Origin: Rehmannia glutinosa
Lineage: Eukaryota > Streptophyta > Magnoliopsida > Lamiales > Orobanchaceae
NCBI GenBank assembly: GCA_016081115.2
Contig: JABTTQ020001484.1
Coordinates: 1 to 64,000 of the forward strand
Length of the DNA: 64,000 bases
Reading direction: 5' to 3'
A program made the position numbers and the translations under genes. Below the pieces are notes generated by a model, which was not told the origin of the DNA, did not search any database, and was given only the letters and a program-made list of their open reading frames with translations. Of the stretch, positions 47,098 through 58,100 are shown piece after piece. Position 1 is the first letter of the stretch. Every line of letters starts with the position of its first letter.

Positions 47098-48290
47098 TTA
47101 CCACAAGCAACTTGACAAGATCAAAATTCCATCAATCATGATTATTCGCTCGTCCCACGAATCAAGACCCTCCGTCCTGCTACGCACAATACGGTGAAAC
47201 ACTTCTCTAACTTGGCGTTCCAACGGATCAAGCCCATCTTTTATAGCTTCATACACAATTCCAACTTCCTCAACTCTCCGCTTCACTTCTCTCTCCTTCT
47301 CCTCCGTCAACGGAAACTGAACCAAATCGGTTAATTCATTCAAATGGCGCGCACATTTCTCAATCTCGTGAATCTCCCTCAACAACCCACACGAATTCCT
47401 CCTGTCCCGTTTCTTCGACTCCTCCAAAATCCTCTCGTGGAGCAAAAGAATTGGGACTGCCCACGAGAACTGCTTCGTCGCGTAAAAATGCGATTGAAGA
47501 CCGCGGTCCTGACAAGGGATAGCGGCCACAAGAGCCCACATTACAAATAGAAGCACATAGTTCATAGTGAAAACGGCCAAATTAAGTCCGTTCGTCGATA
47601 TAATCTCATTCGCACGCGGAGCGACTAAGTTGTTACTAATCGCTTGGAGCTGTCTAGCAGCAGACCAAGACCTTGAAATGCTCCAAGAAAGTGATCGAAA
47701 ATGTCCTAAATTCTTCGGTTGGCGTTATTATTACGTCCAAAGGACCGATTCCTATCGCGAGTCGTGTTGGAGTCTTTTTCGTCGAGCATTCCGATGGTTA
47801 AATCGACTAAGGCCTTTTTCGCGCGACGAATTTGCCCTTCGCCGATGTTTCTCTGATTATCCAATGCGCATAAAACAATCTCCAATTGCTTTTGCCATTG
47901 CCTGATATTCTCAATCCCGTCTCGAATCGCGTTGCATACGTCCAACGCCTTGACGCTTCTCTCGTAGAAATCGGAAATGTATCGATCCATGGGGGGTTTA
48001 TTCAAATAGCTTTTGTTGTTGAATATGATTACTTTGAATTCCTCTTGGCAACAGAGGAATGCGTCTAGAAGCTTCCTGAGCCAGGGGATTGAGAGCAAAT
48101 CGTCGGAATTCGCGGATGCTAAATCGTGAAATCGATCGGCGACTTTTCTTTGGAAGGCTTCTAATTCGACTTCTTGGCCAGTGGCTTCGTGTGTGGGGTC
48201 CATGGAGTGAATTTGATCACGGCGTCTGCTCAGAATGGGAAATCCGAAGCTTGACGAAGATGATGCCTCTTGAAAATCTGTTGTTGGCAT
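47098..48290 (-). CDS. ROH1-like (DUF793/BPS1-like) protein, single exon with one frameshift
   Basis: The product belongs to the ROH1/DUF793 family, whose Arabidopsis member ROH1A is reported to interact with exocyst Exo70 and to affect seed-coat mucilage. The start at 48,290 (MPTTDFQEASSSS) matches the family. Conserved segments are FPILSRRRDQIHSMDPTHE, LLDAFLCCQEEFKVIIFN, DRYISDFYERSVKALDVCNA and RAKKALVDLTIGMLDEKDS. The first frame stops at 47,706, yet homologous protein continues without a gap in another frame (SLSWSISRSWSAARQLQAIS, then the hydrophobic segment VFTMNYVLLFVMWALVAA, then DPLERQVREVFHRIVRSRTE) to 47,098. One small indel near 47,710-47,720 therefore splits a protein of normal length (about 398 residues). 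Likely an error or a recent mutation. Confidence 0.85.
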
Positions 48291-48701
48291 CGCTTTTTTT
48301 GTTTACATGTAACAGAGAAAAATTAAATGTTCCAGAAATTTTGAGAATTTGCAAACAAAATTCAAACTCAATTGACAAAAAACTGATAATTCGAATTTTT
48401 TTTCTTCTTTTTCCCCGGGAAAACGAAAAATTTAAACGAAACTCAGAAAACACAGATGGACACAAACAAAGATCCAAGAATCACTATGAATGCACAAAGA
48501 GCGGATCAATTTCAAGAATTTTTTCCCCCAAACAAGTCACAAGAATCAAACTTTATGCATCAAGAGAAAATCCCAATAATACAAAACAAAAAAATAAATA
48601 AAAAAAGAGGGAAATCGAGGAATAAATATCTTTGGAAGGAGTGTGTGTGAGAAAGGAGAGAGAAATGGGAGGATGATGTTTGAAACCCTAATGAGGAGAG
48701 G

Positions 48702-48709
48702 CTTATATT
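48702..48709 (-). promoter_or_regulatory. TATA-like element of the ROH1-like gene
   Basis: AATATAAGCC on the minus strand, followed by a CT-rich leader (CCTCTCCTCATTAGGGTTTC) about 400 bp before the start codon. Confidence 0.4.
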
Positions 48710-48837
48710 GAGGGTGATTTGGACCGCGTATTAAGGGTTTGTTGGGAAAATGAAAGAATATCCTTATTATTATTGTTGAGAATAGTCTTAATCACAGAGT
48801 GACGATACTCTTTTATTGCAGGATTTGGAAATTGAAA

Positions 48838-49494
48838 TAGGGGTGTCAATTTCGAACCTGACACGTAGACACGAACCTAACACGAAATTAATGGGTATGG
48901 GTTCAGGCTTCGTGGGTCTGAGTCGAAAATAGATCGAACCCGAATAATCTGCCAATTAAACAGGTCGGGTTCGGGTCAACCTACTACGACCGATTTACCG
49001 ACTCCGTTAACCTTAAGCTCTAGTTCTCACTTGTGAATTTTAAAGAAAATTAAGTAAATAATTAATTGTAAGAAAAAACAACAAACAAAACATATCCTTA
49101 ACATTTAAATGATAAAATCTCATTAATTATGTATTTATTATTATTATGCATGTTTTTTTGAATATTGTCCTTAAAATATGATCAGTGTGTTATGTTATTT
49201 ATGCAATTATGTTATTTCTTTTTGTATGTTGTGAATTGTGATATTTTTTTATTGATTGAATAGTGTATGAAGTTATTGATTTTAAAAAAACAAATTTATT
49301 CAGTTAAAACTATTAAATATATATGAAAATAATTTTATTAGGCAGATTACGCGGTGGTCAGGGTTACTGTGAAATAAGCAGGTCGGGTCCGGGTTCAAGA
49401 TTCTGACACAAATAATTAAACATGTCGGGTCCGGGTCGACTATTTTTGATACGCAAACCTGCGAACCCAGACTCAACCCAAATTGACACCCCTA
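48838..49494. mobile_element. 657-bp hAT-like non-autonomous element
   Basis: TAGGGGTGTCAATTT at the left and AAATTGACACCCCTA at the right are perfect 15-bp terminal inverted repeats. The flanks AATTGAAA (48,830-48,837) and AACTGAAG (49,495-49,502) agree at six of eight positions, consistent with an old 8-bp hAT target duplication. The interior has GGGTTCGGGTC/GACCCG-type repeated words near both ends and no coding frame. Confidence 0.75.
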
Positions 49495-49706
49495 AACTGA
49501 AGTGGTGTAATAAATTGATTTTCAATTCGATAAGTAATTGCAGTAAAAAGTGAGAAATTGGGGGAGAAAAGTGAATATGGAAAAGGCCAAAAATGGAGGG
49601 CCGACTGGAAATTTTTTACACGCCACATACACGAATTGGACACGCCTTACTTAAATTCTTGGCGGGCCCATGGATGGCACACAGACGGTTGTTGCATCTA
49701 TTTACC

Positions 49707-49861
49707 GGTCTTGTCCATGCCACCCACTTGGGTGGCACCCAAGTGGGTGGATTTACCCTTGATTTACACACACATACACACACACCCACATAGGTGTGTG
49801 TGGATTCAAGGGTGGATCCACCCACTTGGGTGGCACCCAAGTGGGTGGCATGGACACACAC
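49707..49861. mobile_element. 155-bp fold-back element with 9-bp target duplication
   Basis: CTATTTACC flanks both sides (49,698-49,706 and 49,862-49,870). The element is a long imperfect palindrome: TGTCCATGCCACCCACTTGG from the left is matched by CCAAGTGGGTGGCATGGACA at the right, around a (CA)n/(TG)n loop. Each arm itself contains the near-palindrome CCACCCACTTGGGTGG. The 9-bp duplication suggests mobilisation by a Mutator-type transposase. Confidence 0.75.
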
Positions 49862-49870
49862 CTATTTACC

Positions 49871-50401
49871 CAAGCAGAATTAAATTTGAGAGTTAAAAAA
49901 TTAAATTTTACAGTAATATATTGTTTTTACTTTATTTAAATAACTCTTTCTGTAAAAAAAAAAAAAAGTTTTAATATCATCGATATCAAATCTTTAGTAG
50001 TGATTTTCTTCATGATTACGAATTACCATAAATTTAAATCCATCTCATATTAAAATCGTTAAATTTAATTTCAAATATCGTATCCACACGCAACATTTTT
50101 TACCTCTTTTATTTCGTTCTTTATTTATGTGTTACAATATGCTAAATAAATGTCACATATGTAATTATGATATTATCTTCTACATTTAGCATACTCATCT
50201 AACATTTGTTGAATACAAGATGAAACAAGGGTGGATTTAGGGGGCTTTCCGATTAAAGATGACTCAAAATTTTTTATCCTATTTTTTTAAAGGAAAAAAT
50301 AAAATAAAAATGTATATGTTTCTTCTATATGAGAAAAATAATTGGACTATGAGGAAAAATAGTTTGGCTTGGAATAGTCCAGCACACTGGCTATGTCCCT
50401 G
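49871..50401. other. AT-rich spacer before the copia element
   Basis: No gene or element end recognised. Confidence 0.5.
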
Positions 50402-50599
50402 TGTTAAATCTCAGAGAAAGATATTTGAAACTATTTTATTGATCTGAAATTATGAGCTCAACATAATTGATCTGGAGTACAGAGTAGTGTATTTATACTG
50501 TGATGACTAACAACTTCCTAACTGAAAGTAGTTAAGATAACAGAAATAACTACCAAGCTTAACTACTAAGCTAACAAGATTTCTGTTACATTCAATACA
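50402..50599 (-). repeat. 3' LTR of the copia element
   Basis: Begins TGTATTGAATG and ends TTTAACA in minus sense. TATAAATA (50,490-50,497, minus sense) is the likely LTR promoter TATA box. Confidence 0.9.
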
Positions 50600-50607
50600 C
50601 CCCTATT

Positions 50608-53334
50608 TCAAACCAAACCAGGGGGAGTACTCAAAGAAAACTTATTACATAGAAAATGAAAACGTTTTGCAGACAGAGGCTTGGTTAGGATGTCAGCAAT
50701 TTGATCTTCGGAAGAGACATAACGAACTTCAATTTCTTTCTGATTAACCTTATCCCGTATGTAGTGAACATCGACCTCGATATGTTTGGTTCGCGCATGA
50801 AAAACTGGATGAGAGGCCAAGGAGATAGCACTCGAATTGTCACACCAAAGGATGGAAGGATCCACAAGAGAAAGACCAATTTCAGCAAATAAGGATTTGA
50901 TCCAGACAAGATCAGTAGCAGTTGTTGCTAAGGCACGATATTCGGACTCGGTGCTACTCCGGGCAACGACATCCTGCTTTTTTGAACCCCAAGTGATCAA
51001 GTTTGGACCAAGAAAAACACAGAAACCCCCAGTGGAGCGTCTGTCGTCAATAGAGCTTGCCCAGTCAGCATCGGAAAAGGCATGAAGTTGCATAGTGGAA
51101 AACGGCTGAAACAACAGACCAAGAGACAAGGAACCTTTCAAGTAACGAAGTACCCGCTTGCAGGCACTCCAATGAAGCTGAGTTGGAGCGTGGAGAAACT
51201 GGCTGAGCTTGTTGACCATGAAGGAGATATCCGGGCGTGTGAGAGTGAGATACTGAAGAGCACCGATGGTACTGCGGTAGAGAGTAGGCAAATCAAACGG
51301 AGGGCTATCACCAAGAGATAGCTTTTGAGCAGCATTATAAGGACTATCACAAGGTTTTGAGTCCAACATATTTGTCTTCTTGAGAATATCAGTGGCATAT
51401 TTGGTCTGATTTAGTAAGATTCCATGGGGCAGCTTGTGAGTTTCAATCCCCAGAAAGTAGTGCACCTCTCCCAGGTGCTTCAAGGAGAAAGCCTTGTGCA
51501 GACTTTGAATGATAGAAGTTACCAGACCATGATCATCTCCCGTAATTAAGATATCATCAACGTACACCAAAATGAGAGTAAGAATATCACCAGACTTACA
51601 AAAGAACAGAGATGGATCAGATGTGGAACTGACAAATCCAATAGATACAAGAAAGGCTTTGAGCTTGTCATTCCAAGATTTGGGGGCCTGCTTGAGACCA
51701 TAAATAGCCTTAGTGAGCCGACACACATGATGAGGTTTGGAGGAGTCCACATAACCAACGGGTTGAGTCATATAGACAGTTTCTTTTAATTCCCCATTTA
51801 AAAAAGCATTGTTGATATCAACTTGCTCAATTTTCCACCCTTTGGCAGCAGCCAAAGAAAACATCAAACGAATGGTTATGGGCTTAACAACGGGACTAAA
51901 GGTTTCAAAATAATCAATCCCAGGCACTTGTTGAAAACCTTTAGCAACCAAACGGGCTTTGAACCTATCAACAGCCCCGTTTGGAAGATATTTGACCCGA
52001 AAAACCCATTTATGATCAACCACCTGCATACTGGGAGAAAATGGTACCAATTCCCATGTGTTATTCGAAATTAAGGCGTTATACTCCGCATCCATAGCAC
52101 CCTTCCACTGAGGGTCTGAGAGAGCATCACTGACAGTATTAGGTTCAGATTTTGTGTGAATGGCAGAGTATATCTTGGGTTTATGGATACCAGCTTTTGC
52201 CCTGGTAACCATAGAATGAGAATTTGGAGGATTTGAGGAATGAACAACAGGAGTAGTGGCAGGAGGAATTTTTGGAGATGAAGGAGGATTAGGAGGAATG
52301 GGAGAATCAGGTGGAGAGGAAGAAAGGACAGGTAACATAGGCTGAGAGATAGCAGATGAAGATGATGCTGGAAGAGAAAAAGTGGATGGAATGACAACAG
52401 GTGCATGTGTAATGAGAGGGGGGTGCTGAGAGGGAGAGGAAAACAAAGAAGTGTATGGGAATTCTTCTTCATTGAAGTGCACAGTTCGGCAGACATAGAT
52501 TCTTCCAGATGGATGAAGACATCTATATCCTTTGTGCATAGGGCTGTAACCTAGGAAGACACACTTGGAGGATCGAAACTGGAGTTTGGAAGTAGAGTAG
52601 GGCCTGAGAAAGGGGAAACATGTACAACCAAAAACCTTAAGAAATGAGTAGTCAGGAGGAGTGTGAAACAGCAACTGAAAGGGAGATTGATGCTTAAGAA
52701 CTGGTGTGGGGAGCCTGTTTATAATATAAGCAGCACTAACAAATGCATCCCACCAAAATTTAAATGGAAGATGAGCAGTGGCTAAGAGAGTTAACCCCAT
52801 TTCAGTGATATGTTGATGTTTTCTTTCCGGAACACCATTTTGTTGATGTGTATAAGGACAAGGGTGTCGAACAAAAACACCAATAGAATGAAGAAAAGTG
52901 GCAATTGGTCTATATTCTCCCCCAAAATCAGATTGAAAGGACTTGACTTTGCACTGAAATTGTCTTTCTGTGGCACTTAGAAAATGTTTAAGAATTGAAA
53001 GTGCTTCACCTTTGGTATGCATGGGATAAATCCAGGTGTATCTAGTAAATGCATCAATAAAATGCATATAATACTTGTAACCATTTAAAGATGGAGTAGA
53101 TGAGGGGCCCCATATATCAGAAAACACTAAATCAAATGGTGCAGATACATGAGAAGTGACAGAAGGAAAAGAGAAACTATGAATTTTTCCAAGATTACAA
53201 TCATCACAAAAGGAGTTGTTCTTAACAGAGAAAGCTTTATTTAAATGTTTGTATACATGAGAAAGAACAGCAGGACAAGGATGTCCCAATCTTTTATGCC
53301 ACAGATTTTGCTCACAATCAGCCTTAGTAGACAA
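50608..53334 (-). CDS. Copia integrase, reverse transcriptase and RNase H polyprotein (intact 908 codons)
   Basis: An uninterrupted frame carries the last three enzymes of copia pol. The end of the pre-integrase region reads LWHKRLGHP...CDDCNLGK (residues about 12-50). The integrase core has Asp in FSDIWGP, Asp in QSDFGGEY and Glu in NGVPERKH. A Pro/Ser-rich linker (about 300-380) precedes the reverse transcriptase, which starts near WKGAMDAEYNALISNNTWELVP-type text (about 415) and has the active site YVDDILITGDD. RNase H carries FSDADWA, STESEYRAL and WCDNSSAI, and the frame ends with ADILTKPLS. All expected catalytic acids are present. Its 5' end is a frame break and not a natural start, because in the family this is one polyprotein with gag and protease. 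Confidence 0.93.
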   Translation of the reverse strand: MSTKADCEQNLWHKRLGHPCPAVLSHVYKHLNKAFSVKNNSFCDDCNLGKIHSFSFPSVTSHVSAPFDLVFSDIWGPSSTPSLNGYKYYMHFIDAFTRYTWIYPMHTKGEALSILKHFLSATERQFQCKVKSFQSDFGGEYRPIATFLHSIGVFVRHPCPYTHQQNGVPERKHQHITEMGLTLLATAHLPFKFWWDAFVSAAYIINRLPTPVLKHQSPFQLLFHTPPDYSFLKVFGCTCFPFLRPYSTSKLQFRSSKCVFLGYSPMHKGYRCLHPSGRIYVCRTVHFNEEEFPYTSLFSSPSQHPPLITHAPVVIPSTFSLPASSSSAISQPMLPVLSSSPPDSPIPPNPPSSPKIPPATTPVVHSSNPPNSHSMVTRAKAGIHKPKIYSAIHTKSEPNTVSDALSDPQWKGAMDAEYNALISNNTWELVPFSPSMQVVDHKWVFRVKYLPNGAVDRFKARLVAKGFQQVPGIDYFETFSPVVKPITIRLMFSLAAAKGWKIEQVDINNAFLNGELKETVYMTQPVGYVDSSKPHHVCRLTKAIYGLKQAPKSWNDKLKAFLVSIGFVSSTSDPSLFFCKSGDILTLILVYVDDILITGDDHGLVTSIIQSLHKAFSLKHLGEVHYFLGIETHKLPHGILLNQTKYATDILKKTNMLDSKPCDSPYNAAQKLSLGDSPPFDLPTLYRSTIGALQYLTLTRPDISFMVNKLSQFLHAPTQLHWSACKRVLRYLKGSLSLGLLFQPFSTMQLHAFSDADWASSIDDRRSTGGFCVFLGPNLITWGSKKQDVVARSSTESEYRALATTATDLVWIKSLFAEIGLSLVDPSILWCDNSSAISLASHPVFHARTKHIEVDVHYIRDKVNQKEIEVRYVSSEDQIADILTKPLSAKRFHFLCNKFSLSTPPGLV

Positions 53335-53336
53335 TG

Positions 53337-53950
53337 AGAAAAGAACAAGGATACGATTTTTGTGAGAGAGGCGAGGCGGTGGGAAGTGTGAAGAAGTTGG
53401 TTGAGATCCATGTGATAGAGACCTCCTTTAAGAGCTCCTCTCAGCAGGATTTGATGAGTGGTTTTGTCCTTAACAAAACAAGAATTGTGATGAAATTCAA
53501 TATAAACATTGTTATCATGAGTGAATTGAGATATACTCAATAAATTTTTGGTAATCTTGGGAACATAAAGAATATTATTGAGAACAAAAGGTTTATGAGA
53601 GTTGGGGCTTGGAAAGTATGAGGAACCAACTGAATTAATAGAGAGAGATGAACCATTACCAACAGCGAGCTTCTCCGAACCAGTGTAAGGTGAGTGGATG
53701 CTTTGAGGTTGCCAAAATCCGAGGTAACATGAGTCGAGGCACCACTATCAATGAACCAATTTCCATCCTGAAGAGAGGATCCAGAGGAAGAGCCTTGATA
53801 TGGAGGATTAGGTGTACCAAGGATAGAAGAAGATGTGCCATGTGAACCATCCACATTGTAGAAACCTGAAGGAACATGACTGACTGAGGCAATCGATGGG
53901 TGTTTGAAGATATATTGCCATAATAAGGAGGTCCAGAGAAGGTTGCAACA
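53337..53950 (-). pseudogene. Copia protease and pre-integrase region, broken by frameshifts
   Basis: WFIDSGASTHVTSDFGNL (about 53,700-53,755) is the aspartic protease active-site segment. KNLLSISQFTHDNNVYIEF-like and ALKGGLYHMDL text follows to 53,340 in other frames. At least three frame changes occur between 53,956 and 53,330. The normal polyprotein would cleave itself here. Confidence 0.8.
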
Positions 53951-53955
53951 TGAGC

Positions 53956-54843
53956 CTAAGCAGAATTGAAATTCAATCCTTGGAAAGATGAATCAAACCG
54001 TTTAAAGCATTTTGAAGCAATGTGATTGGATTTGCCACAAATTTGACATACAGTCCTACTTTTACCAAATCGACCTCTGCCTCTTCCTCTAGAGAAAGGC
54101 ACACCACCTCTTGGTGTGAAATTATCAGTACCTCTACGAAATGAGCCATTGAACATAATGTTTGAAGAGGGAGACTGAAATGGAGAAGATGTATCTACAG
54201 ACGAAACAACTGATTGAGATAATTGTTGAAGTCGCATCTCATGAGTTTGCAAAGCAAACTGAGCATCTTGCAAGGAAATGTCACCAGCTCTGGAACTTAG
54301 ATTAACAATCACAGCTTCATACTCACTACCACAACCAGCCAAAATGTAAGAGACAAGGTCATCATCAGATATAATTTTCCCAGCAGCATGCAAATTATCC
54401 ACAATACCTTTCATTTTTAGAAAATATTCTTCAATTCGGAGACGCTTTCTTAGTATTCAGGAGAAGATTTCGAAGATGTAAAACACGTGCTTTAGATTGA
54501 GAGTGAAATAAAGTTTCCAACACTGACCATAATTCTGCAGACGTATTGCACCGAGAGACATGTCCAAGCATGGACTCAGAAATGGTAGAAAGTAACCAAC
54601 TGAAGAGAAATTGATCGCGACGATGCCATTGCGAGTAGGAAGGATCTGATTCAGAATCAAGACAATCAGACGAACCAGGAGAAGCTTGAGGAGGTGGAGA
54701 TCCAAGAAGAATGCCTTCAAAAGCATGCGCACGAACATTGGATAGAATCTGCGTACGCGAGAAGAAGTAATTTGATCGATCCAAGCGAATGGAGATCGGA
54801 GCAAAAGTAGGTAGAATGACCGGAGAAGCAGAGGAGGAAGCCA
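53956..54843 (-). pseudogene. Copia gag, one frameshift and one stop
   Basis: The likely start is MASSSASPVILP (54,843). The retrotransposon gag region spans about 54,800-54,250, and a Cys knuckle CQICGKSNHIASKC (about 54,010-54,055) near the C-terminus binds RNA in the particle. The frame shifts near 54,440 (NTKK then RIEEYF). A TAG at 53,956 sits where the family continues into protease (the neighbouring text reads on in frame), compatible with a CAG-to-TAG change. Confidence 0.8.
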
Positions 54844-54923
54844 TAGGTTCACCGGAGAAGAAGACCGGAGAGTGAAGATCGTAGCGGAGAAGAGGGTGGA
54901 AGCCTTCACGGCTCAAGATACCA

Positions 54924-55069
54924 TGTTAAATCTCAGAGAAAGATATTTGAAACTATTTTATTGATCTGAAATTATGAGCTCAACATAATTGATCTGGAGT
55001 ACAGAGTAGTGTATTTATACTGTGATGACTAACAACTTCCTAACTGAAAGTAGTTAAGATAACAGAAAT
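54924..55069 (-). repeat. Truncated 5' LTR of the copia element
   Basis: Matches 50,402-50,547 at every base read, then stops at GAAAT where the gypsy LTR starts. Confidence 0.93.
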
Positions 55070-55700
55070 TGATGACACCCGAGCCGAGCCGGAAGAAATT
55101 AATCCATGTCATCAGTAAAACACATTTCCGAGTAGGCGACCCGCGAGTGACGTCAACAATAACGTGCGATGACACGTCCACGAATTAGGCTCGCCGCTCT
55201 GAGCCCAATCAAGCACGAGCCCAACCACAACACGGCCGCCGAGCCCCGAGCACCCGAGCCCGCATTTCAATACGAAGCACACGCGCGACAACCTCGTAAA
55301 AATAATCACACGCCCATGCTTAGTACTTTATCAGATTTAAAGCGCCACATGTCGAGAATTATGAAGAGAAGTCGACAAGTGGCAAATTTGACTGACACGC
55401 ACAACTATAGAGGGACATGTGTCGCTCTTTTTGCTATTTTATTAATTAATGAATAGTTAGTGCAAAGATGACTATTGTAAACCCACTTACTCAAAAGGGG
55501 TATAAAAAGTCTGAAACAGGGAAAAAGGAAAGGGGAGACAAAACAAAATTATAAGAAAAGACCGACCCCAATATTTCGGCTCGGCCAAATACAAAGAAAG
55601 GCATAATTAGCCAGAAATAAATATACGTTACGCACGTTTTCATTTCCACGTGTTAAATCTTTTACATATTTCTACTTGTTGACCAAAACGCACGTCAACA
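55070..55700 (+). repeat. 5' LTR of the gypsy element
   Basis: Starts TGATGACACCCGAGCC and ends ACGCACGTCAACA, directly before the primer-binding site. Length 631 bp. Confidence 0.85.
55501..55509 (+). promoter_or_regulatory. TATA box in the gypsy LTR
   Basis: TATAAAAAG preceded by AAAAGGGG, about 200 bp before the LTR end; the usual position for the U3 promoter. Confidence 0.6.
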
Positions 55701-55720
55701 AATTGGCGCTAGAAGGAGGG
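55701..55720 (+). other. Primer-binding site of the gypsy element
   Basis: AATTGGCGCTAGAAGGAGGG directly follows the LTR end; the same type is common in Tat-group elements. Confidence 0.75.
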
Positions 55721-55812
55721 CCCGTATTGGTCCAGTCCGAATTCCAGTCAAAAAAGTAAGTGAAACAAAAACAAGGAAAATTTGATACTGAACCTTTTGA
55801 TAAGGGAAGAAA

Positions 55813-57480
55813 ATGAGTCAACAATCGAGAAATGCCCGTTTAACTGAAGAGCAACATTTGAACAACCAACCTGGCCAAACGACAAATGGCCACAATATGC
55901 TCCAAACTAAGGCAGGAGTACTACTTTATTCCCTTTCGCTCGATTAATCGCCAACCCAGCCTTTGTACAACAAATGAACCAACTTATATCGCAAACTCTT
56001 GCCACCACGAATTCTCAAGCACCTCCTCCACTCCTTGCAAACACTAACCCACTCAACCCACAACTAAATGTCAACGTTAATCCTCAAATCCCCGGATTTC
56101 CTCGCCACGAAGCCCAAGAAGCTTGATTCGGGTAATGAACAACATGTCCGTCATGATGAGAAGGCGGCAAAGAGAAAATGAGGAGGAGCAAAGTCGTATA
56201 GCGAGTCATTTCGAGCAAACACGACATCGTCGTGCCCACTCGAGATTCGCCGGACGACCGAGTTGATCCCTTTCGCCACTCGTCGATAAGTTCCGGCTCG
56301 GGTTTCCGGACGAGCGGGAACAACTCGTAGTCGATCGTCAGTCCAAGACCCTAGCTTATGGCAGAACGGGATGTAGAAATACACGCCACGTCGCCGTGCC
56401 CTCGAACGAATTGGAAGGCGGTCCGGATGGCGAAGCAGTCTCGAAGACCGCCCCAAGTATGGAGCGCCCATTGTTCGTCGCCATTTTCTCCTGGAATCTG
56501 GCGATCCCATTACCGCCAAAGTTGAAAATCCCCTGTGTCGGCCTCTATAACGGGAAACCGACCCAACCACTCATGTTCACAAGTACTTAGCATGGATGGA
56601 ATTATACAATCCAAGCGATGCCATCCTCTCGCAGGCCTTCCCCGACTTTGGGTGACCGAGCCCACCGTTGGTTTAGGACCTGCGCGCAGGATCCATTCAA
56701 GCATGGGGGATCTAGCCTCCGCTTTACGACACATTTCTTAACATCCAAAATCCGAGCCGCGCTAAGGACTCCTCGTGAACATCAAACAAAGGAAAGACGA
56801 GCCCTGAAAAGTTATATTTCTCGGTTTAATAAACAAGTTCGAGAGATGGAACCGTAGATCGATGACGCCATTTTGATCGCCATGGCCATGGCCGGATCGG
56901 CTCGAAACATGGTTTAATTACTCCATCCACGAATCGGGCGACCTCGTTTCAAGAATTTCTAATCCGCGCGGAACGCCATATTTGTGCGGAAGAAGCCATG
57001 GCAAGTAACCGCCCGAGCACCGACAAGGAAACGTAAGAAAGGGCGGGAGGAAAGAACGATGGTTGGGGGGGTCAGGTTTAGGCCATTCTCGGAAAACCCG
57101 CCACCGGATTTAGAGCTCGCCAAGAGGCGAGAGCCGAGGTCGCCGCTGCAAGGGTACTTTGACCCACACTCCGTCGGCCATATGGAGTGAAGTACTGTGG
57201 TCTCGAATTTGTTGCCTCCGGCTCGGCCTCGAAAATTGAGCCATCAAAATTAGATTCGCGTCGATTCTGCGCTTATCACAAATCGACAGGTCACGATCTC
57301 GACGAGTGCCGAGATCTAATTAGGAAATTATGCGGGTTGTTCGGCAGGCGGCCTTTAAAAGATACGTTCATAAGCTACCACCCCCACCAAAGATCGGCTC
57401 AGCGTCAACCCGGAGCGCGTAATCAACCCGACTCTCCTGCCGCCCCACCAAAACCAGGGGAGAGAAATCCTCATGATGTC
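55813..57480 (+). pseudogene. Gypsy (Tat-type) gag remnant
   Basis: A start codon at 55,813 (MSQQSRNARLTEEQ) opens the region. Recognisable gag text is PKLKIPCVGLYNGK (about 56,515), then LAWMELYNPSDAI and QAFPDFG (to about 56,650), RFNKQVREME (about 56,824-56,853) and RAERHICAEEAMAS (about 56,967-57,008). FCAYHKSTGHDLDECRDL near 57,260-57,320 is the His/Cys region that replaces a classical knuckle in this group. Stops and frameshifts separate the blocks. Gag would form the particle shell around element RNA. Confidence 0.75.
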
Positions 57481-57639
57481 AAGTGTCGGTCGGATCAATA
57501 CCAACACAATGGAGGATAGCGCTCCAACAGAAAAGAAAAGCCGATGTTGGCAGGCAACCAATGCCGAAAAGACAAGTTCGGTGGCGAAATCAAGGAAGGC
57601 CAACCCATCGGCCATTTTGCGTTTCGGACGCGGATGCGG

Positions 57640-58100
57640 ATCGGTGGTCCATCCTCATTCTCGACCCTCCGGTCATCATCTGCGCCCGATTTTAGGTATT
57701 CCGGTTCACGTAATTTTAATTGATACAGGGAAGCTATTCGTCGATCATTTATGTCCGAGCATTTCAAGATTAAACGTGGATGATAGTTATATCCGTCCAT
57801 GTAACGATAGCATTTTGGGGTTTGGAGGAGGAAGGATAGTCCCGCTCGGAGAAGTTGATTTGCCCATCCAAATGGGACAAGGTCTCGCATAAATTTTGTC
57901 ATGACAACGTTCAAAATAATCAATGCCGATTCGGAGTACAATGCCATCATTGGGAGGCCATTGCTTTATCACATAAAAGCGGCCGTTTCAATATATCATT
58001 TTTGTATAAAATTCCCAACATCCGATGGCGAAGCTATACATAAAGGGAATCAAAGGGAGTCACGAGAGTGCTCTCTTAAACTCCGACCCAGTAGAGATTA
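57640..58100 (+). pseudogene. Gypsy aspartic protease remnant
   Basis: VILIDTGKLFVDHL (about 57,710-57,750) is the DTG active site. FGGGRIVPLGEVDLPIQMG and then TFKIINADSEYNAIIGRPLL (about 57,903-57,962) and SIYHFCIKFPTSDGEA are the conserved C-terminal segments of Tat proteases. A stop at about 57,890 splits the domain. Confidence 0.8.

Larger units (their letters stand above)
50402..55069 (-). mobile_element. Young Ty1/copia retrotransposon, 5' LTR truncated by a gypsy insertion
   Basis: On the minus strand the order is LTR (54,924-55,069, incomplete), gag, protease, integrase, reverse transcriptase, RNase H, a purine tract (AAATAGGGG) and LTR (50,402-50,599). The 146 bases common to both LTRs are identical as read, so insertion is recent. 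The internal region begins at TGGTATCTTGAGCC next to the 5' LTR, a variant of the tRNA-Met primer site. LTRs of about 198 bp and a total near 4.8 kb suit the small Ale/Retrofit-like copia lineages. The far target duplication cannot be seen because of the nested gypsy element. Confidence 0.92.

Noticed and set aside
47344..47905. Plus-strand frames of 68-112 codons
   Set aside because: Antisense shadows of the ROH1-like gene.
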